From positions 1 to 56,813 of the forward strand of contig JAPDRN010000119.1 in NCBI GenBank assembly GCA_030247855.1: a stretch of 56,813 bases of DNA, read 5' to 3'. A program made the translations under genes and the position numbers. Of this stretch, positions 25,455 to 32,412 are shown in pieces. Numbering within the stretch: the first letter of the stretch is position 1; each line of letters opens with the position of its first letter. Under the pieces are notes generated by a model. That model worked only from the letters and a program-made list of their open reading frames with translations, did not search any database and had not been told where the DNA came from. The DNA is from Knufia peltigerae. Its lineage: Eukaryota > Ascomycota > Eurotiomycetes > Chaetothyriales > Trichomeriaceae.

Positions 25455-26864
25455 TCAGCCCACCCGGGCCAGCTGCGGTTGCCTGGCGTTGACCCGGCGC
25501 CGTTCGCGGGCCGGGGCGATATCCAGTTGTTCGCGGTATTTTGCGACGGTTCGACGGGCAATGTTCACCCCCTGGCGGGACAGCAGGCCTGCGATGGCCT
25601 CGTCCGCCAGCGGGCGTCCTGCGGGCTCGGCGTCGATCAGGCGGCGGACCATGGCCTTGACCGCCTGGCCGGACACGCTGGCCCCTTCCAGACGCACGGC
25701 GAAGAAGTGCTTGAGCTCGAAGGTGCCGCGCGGGGTCTGCAGGTACTTGCCGGTGGTGATGCGCGAAACGGTGGATTCGTGCATGCCGATTTCCTCGGCC
25801 ACTTCCTTCAGGGTCAGCGGTGCCATGGCTTCCTCGCCACGGACCAGGAAGGCCGCCTGGCGCTCGACGATCACCCGCGCGGTGCGCAGCAGGGTGTCGT
25901 AGCGCATCGACAGGCCGCGGCTGAACCAGCGCGCTTCCTGCAGCATCTCGCGCAGTGCCGGGGCCGCCTCGCCGCTGTCGACCAGAGCCTGTTCGTACTG
26001 GCTGTTGATCGACACCCGGCGGCTGGTGGCCGGGTTCAGCGCCACCTTCCATTGTTCATCGGCGTGCCAGGCGACCACGTCCGGTACCACCACCGCATTG
26101 CGCTCGGGCAGCAGGCTGTCGCCCGGGCGCGGCTGCAGCGACAGGATCAGGCGAACGGCCTCGCGCACGTCCTCGATCTCGGCATCGTGCTGGCGGGCGA
26201 GGGCGGGGTAGTCGTGGGCGGCCAACGCATCGAGCGCACCTTCCAGAATGCGCGCGGCCAGATGCCGGGCCGGCACCACGCCGTGCAGGCTGCATAGCTG
26301 GGCCAGCAGCGATTCGCGCAGATCCTGCGCCGCCATGCCGGCCGGCTCGCCCTGCAGCAGGTGCTGGCGGACGGCTTCAACGCCGTCGGCATCGATATCG
26401 AACTGCGCGCTGGCCAGCAGGTGCAGCTGCGCCAGCGGTGCCTGCAGGTAGCCGGCATCGTCGCAGTGTTCCAGCCAGAAGGCGGCCACGGCCAGTTCGC
26501 GCTCGTCCAGGTCCAGCGCCAGGCGCTGCAGCACGCGCAACTGCGGGTCGCTCGATTCGCCAGCGGCGATGCGCGCCATGCGATCGTCGTCGCCGTCCTG
26601 CCAGTTGGCGCCGGACACCTCCCACATCGAGGATTCGGGCAGTTCGTCGAAGGCGGCCGTATCCAGCGTGGTGCTGGCCGGATCGGTGGCTTCAGCAGCG
26701 GGCGCTTCGGCGTCTTCGATTTCCAACAGCGGATTGGATTCCAGCAGCCGCTGGATTTCCTGCTCCAGGTGCAGGCCGTCGAGCTGCAGCAGCCGGATCG
26801 ACTGCAGCAACTGCGGGGTGAGGTGAAGCTGTTGGCCCAGCTGGGCCGAAAGTGAAGCCTTCAT
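25455..26864 (-). CDS. rpoN2: RpoN2, sigma54 of the flagellar locus
   Basis: Sigma54 recognises -24/-12 promoters and needs an AAA+ activator such as FleQ. The 469-residue protein has region I (Gln/Leu-rich, SAQLGQQLHLTPQLLQSIRLLQL), an acidic region II, the core-binding region, the HTH around LKEVAEEIGMHESTVSRIT, and the RpoN box ARRTVAKYRE near the C terminus. It is probably a second copy dedicated to motility; xanthomonads carry another rpoN elsewhere, which cannot be checked here. It is followed 14 bp later by the single-domain regulator and fleQ. Confidence 0.95.
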   Translation of the reverse strand: MKASLSAQLGQQLHLTPQLLQSIRLLQLDGLHLEQEIQRLLESNPLLEIEDAEAPAAEATDPASTTLDTAAFDELPESSMWEVSGANWQDGDDDRMARIAAGESSDPQLRVLQRLALDLDERELAVAAFWLEHCDDAGYLQAPLAQLHLLASAQFDIDADGVEAVRQHLLQGEPAGMAAQDLRESLLAQLCSLHGVVPARHLAARILEGALDALAAHDYPALARQHDAEIEDVREAVRLILSLQPRPGDSLLPERNAVVVPDVVAWHADEQWKVALNPATSRRVSINSQYEQALVDSGEAAPALREMLQEARWFSRGLSMRYDTLLRTARVIVERQAAFLVRGEEAMAPLTLKEVAEEIGMHESTVSRITTGKYLQTPRGTFELKHFFAVRLEGASVSGQAVKAMVRRLIDAEPAGRPLADEAIAGLLSRQGVNIARRTVAKYREQLDIAPARERRRVNARQPQLARVG

Positions 26865-27164
26865 CGTGGTTCCCCGACGCCGCTCCCCGACGCCTTGTGG
26901 AACACATCTTGCTTTTGATCCGGCAGGCGCGGAATCGGGGGGTTCCTGAGGGTGCTGGTGGTATTCCCGACAGCGTGTAAGGAAATCCCCTACACAAGAG
27001 CGGGATTTTGACGATTCCGCTCGCTAAATCGTTGATTCGTGGTGGATCGCCGTGATGGTTGCTCACGCGGGTTGTACGGAATCCCGTCGGGACGCGTGTG
27101 GGTGACGGTATTTCGTCGCGAAGCCCGTGGGCGGCACCACGGTGTCAGCGGTGTCGCGAGGACG
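26865..27164. promoter_or_regulatory. 300-bp leader region upstream of rpoN2
   Basis: There is no gene in the space between fsnR and rpoN2. It holds a 21-bp near-perfect palindrome (26975-26995) and two ACGGAAT-type palindromes (27075-27088 and 27104-27117) whose starts are 29 bp apart. No sigma54 or sigma28 pattern was found reading toward rpoN2, so a sigma70-type promoter with regulator sites is likely. Confidence 0.55.
26975..26995. promoter_or_regulatory. 21-bp palindrome, possible operator upstream of rpoN2
   Basis: The outer half-sites GTGTA and TACAC are perfect. The inner bases are symmetric except at two pairs (26980/26990 and 26983/26987). It lies 111 bp ahead of the rpoN2 ATG. Such symmetry fits a dimeric regulator of the NarL/FixJ class, and fsnR is the neighbouring gene. 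Binding is inferred only. Confidence 0.5.
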
Positions 27165-27803
27165 TCATTCCAGCTCGTGCTGGTGGCGTGCCGCCAGCAG
27201 CAACAGATCGTTGGCGCGACGGCAGCCCAGTGACTCCATCATGCGCGCGCGATGGGTTTCCACCGTCTTGACGCTGATGCCAAGGTCGGCGGCGATTTCC
27301 TTGTTGCTCTCACCCTTGCCGATGCGGCGAAGGATCTCGCGCTGGCGTGGCGACAGTGCGGCAATACCGGTCGGTTTTTCGCGTCCGAGCATCGGCGCCA
27401 GCATCTTGGCTGAGATCTGCGGGCTCAAAAATACCTGGCCGGCATGCGCGGCACGCAGCGCCAGCTCCAGTTCCTGCGGCGCGGCATCCTTCACCACGAA
27501 ACCGACGGCACCTCGATCGAGTGCATCGCGCACATGGGCGGCGTCGTCGTGCATGGTCATCATCACGATGCGCGTGCCGGGTGCACGCAGGCGGATGTCG
27601 CTCAGCGCTTCCAGACCGGTACGGCCGGGCAGCGACAGGTCCATCAACACCACGTCCGGGGCGTGCAGCAGGGCCATCTGCAGTGCCTGTTCGGCATTGC
27701 TGGCCTCGGCGACGAGCTGCACGTCGGCAAACCCCTGCAGCAGCCGCGCCAAGCCGGCGCGAACCAGGGTGTGATCGTCGACGATGAGAACTCGCACAGG
27801 CAC
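27165..27803 (-). CDS. fsnR: NarL/FixJ-family response regulator, probable FsnR
   Basis: A two-domain transcription regulator of 212 residues. The receiver has Asp9-Asp10, phospho-acceptor Asp55 in VVLMDLSLP, Thr83 in MMTMHD and the Lys in FVVKDA. The C-terminal LuxR-type HTH reads LSPRQREILRRIGKGESNKEIAADLGI and then SVKTVETHRARMM. FsnR is a published orphan NarL-type regulator of swimming and biofilm genes in S. maltophilia, encoded in the flagellar cluster. I assign the symbol on family and position, not on a sequence comparison. The start is a GTG at 27803. Upstream are pilZ, fliT and fliS; downstream is rpoN2. Confidence 0.8.
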   Translation of the reverse strand: MPVRVLIVDDHTLVRAGLARLLQGFADVQLVAEASNAEQALQMALLHAPDVVLMDLSLPGRTGLEALSDIRLRAPGTRIVMMTMHDDAAHVRDALDRGAVGFVVKDAAPQELELALRAAHAGQVFLSPQISAKMLAPMLGREKPTGIAALSPRQREILRRIGKGESNKEIAADLGISVKTVETHRARMMESLGCRRANDLLLLAARHQHELE

Positions 27804-27888
27804 GCTGGAGGTTGGGGAGGGAGGTCCACCTTAACTTAGCTGAACGGGCACGCCAAGGGCTGTCCGTCCGCCTGCATGGTGGCAGATT

Positions 27889-28467
27889 TCAGCGTGCGCG
27901 GCGGGCCTCGGCCACCTGCCGCCGATGCAACCGGAACAGATGCCGTTCCATCGCCATCTCCAGGCCATCGCCAAGGCGATGGAAGCGCAGCCACAGGTAG
28001 TGGCCACCGCCGCCATCGGCTGCTTCGGCGATGACTTCCACCGGCAGGTCGATATGGTCGGGCAGCCAGTCGCTGGGTTGCAGGCGTACCACGCCGGCCT
28101 GGCCGGGCGTGCTGCCGCTGCGTGGGCCCAGCTGCAGGCGGATGCCGCGGCGCGACCAGCGCACCGGACGCAGCGTTGGCTGCTGGCCCTGCTGGCGGAT
28201 CAGGCGCCCGAGCAGGACCATGGTCAGGTCCACCTTGGCTTCCAGGCGTTGCAGCTGCAGGCTTGCGTCGCTGCGCTCTTCGTGTTCGTCGATGCGGCTG
28301 TCTTCGACCAGCGCCAGGCTGCGCAGCAGGCCTTCGGCACTGCTGGTCCGGCCCACTGCACTGCCGGCCTGGAACTCGGCGGGCAGGGCCAGTTCGCAGC
28401 TGAGCGTTTCGTCGAACAGCTCGCTTTCAGCCGGGTGATGCAGGGACGTGGTCGGCAGCACGGTCAT
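27889..28467 (-). CDS. PilZ-type protein of the fliS-fliT unit
   Basis: A 192-residue protein probably of the atypical PilZ class found in xanthomonads. A long helix with heptad-like spacing (about residues 68-92, with LEAKVDLTMVLLGRLIRQQ) precedes a beta-rich C-terminal domain (RWSRRGIRLQL, VVRLQPSDWLPDHIDLPVEV, HYLWLRFHRL). The canonical cyclic-di-GMP pocket (RxxxR then D/NxSxxG) is not clear: RWSRRGIRL may be a remnant. Binding of the nucleotide is therefore doubtful. The ATG at 28467 overlaps the fliT-like stop. A role in flagellar assembly or swimming control is inferred from position. Confidence 0.75.
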   Translation of the reverse strand: MTVLPTTSLHHPAESELFDETLSCELALPAEFQAGSAVGRTSSAEGLLRSLALVEDSRIDEHEERSDASLQLQRLEAKVDLTMVLLGRLIRQQGQQPTLRPVRWSRRGIRLQLGPRSGSTPGQAGVVRLQPSDWLPDHIDLPVEVIAEAADGGGGHYLWLRFHRLGDGLEMAMERHLFRLHRRQVAEARRAR

Positions 28468-28757
28468 GCCAGCGATTCTGCCTGCAGGTAGGCATGCGCG
28501 GCGCGAAGGGAGCGGCGGCCGTCCTGCATCTGCACGGAGACGGCATCACGACGCTGGCGCAGCAGGCCAAGCAGGCTCTGCTGGCGTTCCAGCAACGCGG
28601 TCAACGGTGCGTGGTCGGCGCCGCCCAGCGGCTGGCTCAGCAGTGCGTGCAGAGTGCTGTCATGGCCATCGAGCAGGCTGTCGGCCTGTTCGAAGGCCTC
28701 TTCATCGAGTGCCTTCTCGAAGGCATCCAGCTGCGCGTTGAGTTCAGGCAGGCTCAT
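28464..28757 (-). CDS. fliT: FliT-like flagellar chaperone
   Basis: A small helical protein of 97 residues between fliS and the pilZ gene, overlapping both by 4 bp. FliT normally binds the cap protein FliD and the export ATPase. The sequence is dominated by Leu, Ala, Asp and Gln in amphipathic helices (for example FEKALDEEAFEQADSLL, LLERQQSLLGLLRQRRDAV). FliT proteins are poorly conserved, so the name rests on size, helix content and the fliD-fliS-fliT order. Confidence 0.75.
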   Translation of the reverse strand: MSLPELNAQLDAFEKALDEEAFEQADSLLDGHDSTLHALLSQPLGGADHAPLTALLERQQSLLGLLRQRRDAVSVQMQDGRRSLRAAHAYLQAESLA

Positions 28758-29170
28758 GGCGCCACCGCCGCAGGACGGCGCTGCTCGTACGGGATGGCAT
28801 TCCAGGCACCGTCGATCTCGCCCAGCAGCTGCAGCGATTCGTCCAGTGCAGCGCGGTCGTTGTGCAGGTTGGCTTCGGTCAGGCGCTGCAGCAGGTAGTC
28901 GTACAACGCTGAGAGGTTGCCGGCGATCTCGCCACCGGCTTCATGGTCCAGCGAGCCATTGAGGTGGGCGACGATCGCGCATGCTTCGCCAATCGCCTTG
29001 CCCTTGCCGGCCTGGTCGCCTTGTTCGAGGGTGGCCTGTGCACGACGCACGCGCTCCAGTGCGCCGGACAGCAGCAGCGCCACCAGTTTGTGCGGATCGG
29101 CATCGGCGACCGCACTGGTCACACCCACCTGGCGGTATTGCTCGGCGTACTGACGGCTGGAACCGTACAT
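28754..29170 (-). CDS. fliS: FliS, flagellin export chaperone
   Basis: FliS binds the C terminus of flagellin and keeps it soluble until export. The 138-residue protein starts with the family segment MYGSSRQYAEQYRQVGV, contains DPHKLVALLLSGALERVRRA, and has the typical four-helix pattern (NLSALYDYLLQRLTEANL). The leader carries a sigma28-like promoter at 29255-29282. fliS heads a tightly overlapped unit with fliT and pilZ. Confidence 0.96.
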   Translation of the reverse strand: MYGSSRQYAEQYRQVGVTSAVADADPHKLVALLLSGALERVRRAQATLEQGDQAGKGKAIGEACAIVAHLNGSLDHEAGGEIAGNLSALYDYLLQRLTEANLHNDRAALDESLQLLGEIDGAWNAIPYEQRRPAAVAP

Positions 29171-29254
29171 TCGTGATTCTCCCTTGCGCGGGGTGCCGGG
29201 GTGCGGCCGAAGGGACCGTTGACGCCGGCACTGCGATGATTGCTGTTGCGTCCG

Positions 29255-29282
29255 TTATCGGTGCGTACGGCGCCAAACTTGA
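29255..29282 (-). promoter_or_regulatory. sigma28-like promoter of fliS
   Basis: On the minus strand the boxes are TCAAGTTT, a 12-base spacer and ACCGATAA. The second box differs from GCCGATAA at one base. The spacer is one base longer than the enteric consensus, as in the cheV site. It lies about 85 bp before the fliS ATG. Confidence 0.7.
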
Positions 29283-29299
29283 GCGCCGAGCGTGTTTCC

Positions 29300-30718
29300 T
29301 CAGCGGTTCAACTGAGCCAGCTGCTGCTGCAGCGCGGTGTTGCTCTGCTGCAGCTTGCCCATCAGGCTGTCCAATGCCACGAACTGCTTCTTGTAACGGG
29401 CCTCGACGCCGACCATGCGCGCGTCCAGGTCCTTGCGGCGCTTGTCGATGTTGTCCAGCGTGGTGTTCAGTCCCTTGGTGCGCGCAACGAAGGCGCCTTC
29501 CTTGCCAACCGTGGTGCTGACGTAGCCGTCCACCAGTGAATACAGCCGGCCGGCACCACCGGTATCGCCGGTGACCGCTTGGCGGATCTTCTCTGGCTGG
29601 GCGGCGAGGGCGGCGGCGAACTTGGTGCTGTCCAGCACCAGGGTGCCATCGGCGTTGGGGTAGCCGCGGGTCTGCAGGCCCAGTGCCTTGGCGTCCAGCT
29701 GGTCGCCCGCCAGGTCCTTGAGCACGCCGGACATCGTCGAGCGCAGCTGTGCGATCGCACCCCGCATCTGCGCATCGCCGGTCAGTGCGGCGGCTTCCTT
29801 GGTCTTCGCGTCGTACTTGGTTTCGGTGTTGATCGCCGCGATGGCCGCGTTGTAGGCGGTCACGAACTCCTGCATCACCTTGGTTGCAGCGGTGGTGTCG
29901 GTGCTGATGGTGACGGTGCTCAGGCCCGGCACCTTCAGGTTCAGGGTCAGGCCCGGCACCGCGTCGGTCACGGTGTTGCTGGCGCTTACCACTTCCACGC
30001 CGTCGATGGTCAGCAGCGCATCCTTGGCGGGGCTGTTTTCCTTCAGGCTGCCGACCAGCGCGCCCAGCTTCGGATCGCTGCCGGCATATTCCAGCTTGAT
30101 CGCGCTGGCCGCGCCGGTCTTTTCCTGGGCGATGGACAGGTACTGGTTGTCGCCGGAGCTGATCAGCGTGGCCTGCACGCCTTCCTTGCGGCCGGCGGCG
30201 TCGATCTTGTTGCGGACGGTGGTAAGCGTGTCGCCTTCCTCCACCTGCACGTTCATCGTCTTGGCCTTGTCGCCCACGCCGACGGTCAGCGTCAAGGTTC
30301 CGGCACCGAAGGTATCGGTCTTGGGCACCGACGTGTCGGCGATCAGTTTGTGCGCCGACGCCAGGTTCTTCACCTCGATCTTGTGGGTACCGTTGGCTGC
30401 GGCCGCCTTGCCGATGCCAAGGTCGTACAGCGCCACCGATGCCGTCAGCACATCCTCGGTATTGCCTGGCTGTGCCTTGCCGGAGGCGGTCACGGTGCGG
30501 GTGTCGAAGGCGGTGGTGGCCTTCAATGCGGTCAGGGCGGTCTTCAGCTTGTCGAAGGCCGAGGTGACCGTGCCGAGCGACGACAGCTGCATCTTGGTCT
30601 TGGACTGCTGCAGGTTCAGTGCATTGTCGGCCGGCTTGCGGTCCGCTGCGACCAGCTGGTTGACGATGCTGGAGATGTCCAGCCCTGAGCCGATGCCACC
30701 GTATCCAAAGTCTGCCAC
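29300..30718 (-). CDS. fliD: FliD, filament cap protein
   Basis: FliD (HAP2) caps the growing filament and folds incoming flagellin. The 472-residue protein has the conserved N-terminal segment GIGSGLDISSIVNQLVAAD and a C-terminal helix rich in Gln and Leu (LDSLMGKLQQSNTALQQQLAQL), with a variable middle exposed domain. The start is a GTG at 30718 with CAGGAGA 7 nt ahead. A sigma54-like promoter sits at 30815-30830. fliS follows 129 bp later with its own sigma28-like promoter. Confidence 0.95.
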   Translation of the reverse strand: MADFGYGGIGSGLDISSIVNQLVAADRKPADNALNLQQSKTKMQLSSLGTVTSAFDKLKTALTALKATTAFDTRTVTASGKAQPGNTEDVLTASVALYDLGIGKAAAANGTHKIEVKNLASAHKLIADTSVPKTDTFGAGTLTLTVGVGDKAKTMNVQVEEGDTLTTVRNKIDAAGRKEGVQATLISSGDNQYLSIAQEKTGAASAIKLEYAGSDPKLGALVGSLKENSPAKDALLTIDGVEVVSASNTVTDAVPGLTLNLKVPGLSTVTISTDTTAATKVMQEFVTAYNAAIAAINTETKYDAKTKEAAALTGDAQMRGAIAQLRSTMSGVLKDLAGDQLDAKALGLQTRGYPNADGTLVLDSTKFAAALAAQPEKIRQAVTGDTGGAGRLYSLVDGYVSTTVGKEGAFVARTKGLNTTLDNIDKRRKDLDARMVGVEARYKKQFVALDSLMGKLQQSNTALQQQLAQLNR

Positions 30719-30814
30719 GTCGTTTCTCCTGGTATACGGGCCTGGCCGTCGTGCGGTGGCCCGTCGTCAACGAAAATAGCGGCCTGCGCCGCTGGGTCTT
30801 GAGGACTTCGTTGA

Positions 30815-30830
30815 TGCATGCGCCGTGCCA
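30815..30830 (-). promoter_or_regulatory. sigma54-like promoter of fliD
   Basis: On the minus strand the site reads TGGCACGGCGCATGCA: GG and GC ten bases apart, full TGGCACG, and one change in the -12 box (ATGCA for TTGCA). It lies 97 bp before the fliD GTG. Confidence 0.78.
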
Positions 30831-30847
30831 TTGGCGGGGGACGGTTC

Positions 30848-30863
30848 TGGCACGCCGGTTGCA
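30848..30863 (+). promoter_or_regulatory. perfect sigma54 consensus on the plus strand, no known gene behind it
   Basis: The site TGGCACGCCGGTTGCA matches TGGCACG-N4-TTGCA at every conserved position. It points away from fliD toward the 3' end of the flagellin gene. Its -24 GG lies about 20 bp from that of the fliD promoter, so the two are back to back. A transcript from it would start near 30874. Confidence 0.7.
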
Positions 30864-30916
30864 GGAGGTCTGGGGCAGGGTGCGGGTGGGTTCACCGCGG
30901 GCTGCCGGCGGTCTGT

Positions 30917-30945
30917 AAAAAACCCTCCCCCAATGCAGGGGAGGG
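30917..30945 (-). terminator. rho-independent terminator of the flagellin array
   Basis: A perfect 8-bp stem (CCCTCCCC/GGGGAGGG) with a 7-base loop is followed on the minus strand by six T. It lies about 215 bp past the last flagellin stop. Confidence 0.88.
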
Positions 30946-31109
30946 ATCAGGCTACTGACAATCGGGGGGAGACGAAGCCGCCCGGTACGTACAGTCAACA
31001 TGCACAACGCTGAAAGAGAGGTCCGCAGGGGCGGGCGATGCCAAGCCGGTTCGGGAAGCTTCCCGGGCCGGGCATGGCCCGCATCTGTGTACGCCGTGGC
31101 TGTCGGGTT

Positions 31110-31143
31110 GCCGCTACCGTCGGTTCAAGCCGACGGTAGCGGC
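31110..31143. repeat. perfect 14-bp-stem hairpin after fliC1
   Basis: Arms at 31110-31123 and 31130-31143 are perfect inverted copies with a 6-base loop. On the minus strand no T run follows, so it may protect the 3' end of the flagellin mRNA. On the plus strand it is followed by GCCTTCTTG and could end the transcript from 30848. Confidence 0.7.
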
Positions 31144-31159
31144 GCCTTCTTGCCGTGGA

Positions 31160-32326
31160 TCAGCGCAGCAGGCTGAGCACGCCCTGCGGCACCTGGTTGG
31201 CCTGGGCCAGCATGGCCGTACCGGCCTGCTGCAGGATCTGGGTGCGGGTCAGCTCTGCGGTTTCCTTGGCGAAGTCGGTGTCCTTGATGCGGCTGCGCGA
31301 CGCCGACAGGTTTTCCGACGAGGTCTGCAGGTTCGCCACGACCGAGGTGAAGCGGTTCTGGATCGCACCGAGGTCGGCGCGGGTGTTATTGATCGCACCC
31401 AGGGCCTTGTCGACCACTTCCATTGCCTGCTGCGCACCCTTCACGGTGGACACGTCGATCTTGTCGGCGTACTGCTTTCCCGGAACGGTGGCGTTGCCGG
31501 TCACGGCGATATCGGTGCCGTCCAGCTGCACCAGCGCGCCATCCTTGTCGATGCTGTCCTTGACCGAAGTCAGGGTGATCGCACCCGTGGTGGCGTCTGC
31601 TTCAGCCAGGATGCCGGTTTCACCGATCTTGGCATTGATGTGTGTTGCCAGCGCTTGGCCTGCCTTGGCTGCGTCGGTGTCGGTCAGATCAAGCTTGGCG
31701 AAGCTGACTTCGCCCTGGGCGCTGGTCAGGCTGAAAGCGGGGATGTTGACATCGCCATTGGCGTCGGGGGCAACGACCGTGGCAGCAATGGTTGCAGTAG
31801 CGAACTGCGCGCCACCCAGTGCGTTGGTCTTTGCATCGATGGTCTTGTCGATGGCAATCGCCTGACCGGCGTTGGCGCCGACCTGGAACAGCTGGCTGGA
31901 GAACGAACCGTCCAGCAGCTTGGTGCCGTTGAAGTCCGACTGCTTGGCGACGCGGTCGATTTCCGAAACCAGCTGGGTCACTTCGGCCTGCAGCGCCTTG
32001 CGGTCGCTCGCCGAGTTGGTGGCGTTGGAAGCCTGCACCGACAGCTCGCGGACGCGCTGCAGGTTGTTGCCGATTTCGGTCAGCGAACCTTCGGCGACCT
32101 GGGCTAGCGAAATGCCGTCGTTGGCGTTGCGGATCGCGACGTCGGTGCCGCGGATCTGGGTGCCGAAGCGCTCGGAGATCGCCAGGCCGGCCGCATCGTC
32201 CTTGGCGCTGTTGATGCGCGAACCGGAGGACAGGCGCTGGATGGTGGTAGCGAGCGAGCTGCCGCTGGTGCTCAGGTTGCGCTGAGCATTCAGGGACATG
32301 GTGTTGGTGTTGATGACTTGTGCCAT
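31160..32326 (-). CDS. fliC: flagellin, array copy 1 (last in the transcript)
   Basis: Filament subunit of 388 residues. The conserved ends (D0/D1 helices, about the first 150 and last 100 residues) carry MAQVINTNTMSLNAQRNL at the start and NQVPQGVLSLLR at the end. The middle domain is short and differs from the other copies. Both conserved ends are nearly identical to those of copy 2, with sequence differences concentrated in the middle, pointing to recent duplication or gene conversion. Hairpins lie on both sides, and no promoter pattern was found directly ahead, so it is probably reached by read-through. Confidence 0.95.
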   Translation of the reverse strand: MAQVINTNTMSLNAQRNLSTSGSSLATTIQRLSSGSRINSAKDDAAGLAISERFGTQIRGTDVAIRNANDGISLAQVAEGSLTEIGNNLQRVRELSVQASNATNSASDRKALQAEVTQLVSEIDRVAKQSDFNGTKLLDGSFSSQLFQVGANAGQAIAIDKTIDAKTNALGGAQFATATIAATVVAPDANGDVNIPAFSLTSAQGEVSFAKLDLTDTDAAKAGQALATHINAKIGETGILAEADATTGAITLTSVKDSIDKDGALVQLDGTDIAVTGNATVPGKQYADKIDVSTVKGAQQAMEVVDKALGAINNTRADLGAIQNRFTSVVANLQTSSENLSASRSRIKDTDFAKETAELTRTQILQQAGTAMLAQANQVPQGVLSLLR

Positions 32327-32365
32327 GGTGCTTTTCCTTTGGCGAAGGTGGAACGTGGTTCAGAA

Positions 32366-32394
32366 ACCGGGCGCGGCCTCAGCCGGCACCCGGT
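32366..32394 (-). terminator. terminator-like hairpin between flagellin copies 2 and 1
   Basis: An imperfect 13-bp stem with a 3-base loop (outer arms ACCGGG and CCCGGT) is followed on the minus strand by TTTCT. It may end part of the transcripts or mark a processing point. Confidence 0.6.
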
Positions 32395-32412
32395 GATGGA
32401 TCAGAAAGCAGA

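Larger units (their letters stand above)
30719..31159. promoter_or_regulatory. 441-bp fliC-fliD intergenic region
   Basis: No convincing protein gene. From the fliD side it contains the sigma54-like promoter of fliD, a second, perfect sigma54 consensus on the plus strand, the rho-independent terminator of the flagellin array, and a perfect 14-bp-stem hairpin 17 bp past the last flagellin stop. Confidence 0.8.

Noticed and set aside
28941..31007. 688-codon minus-strand frame across fliS-fliD and the intergenic region
   Set aside because: It is frame-shifted against fliD, has low-complexity composition and crosses promoters and terminators.
30825..31013. 62-codon plus-strand frame downstream of the orphan sigma54 site
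   Set aside because: Its start lies upstream of the predicted transcription start and it shows no ribosome site or recognisable sequence.
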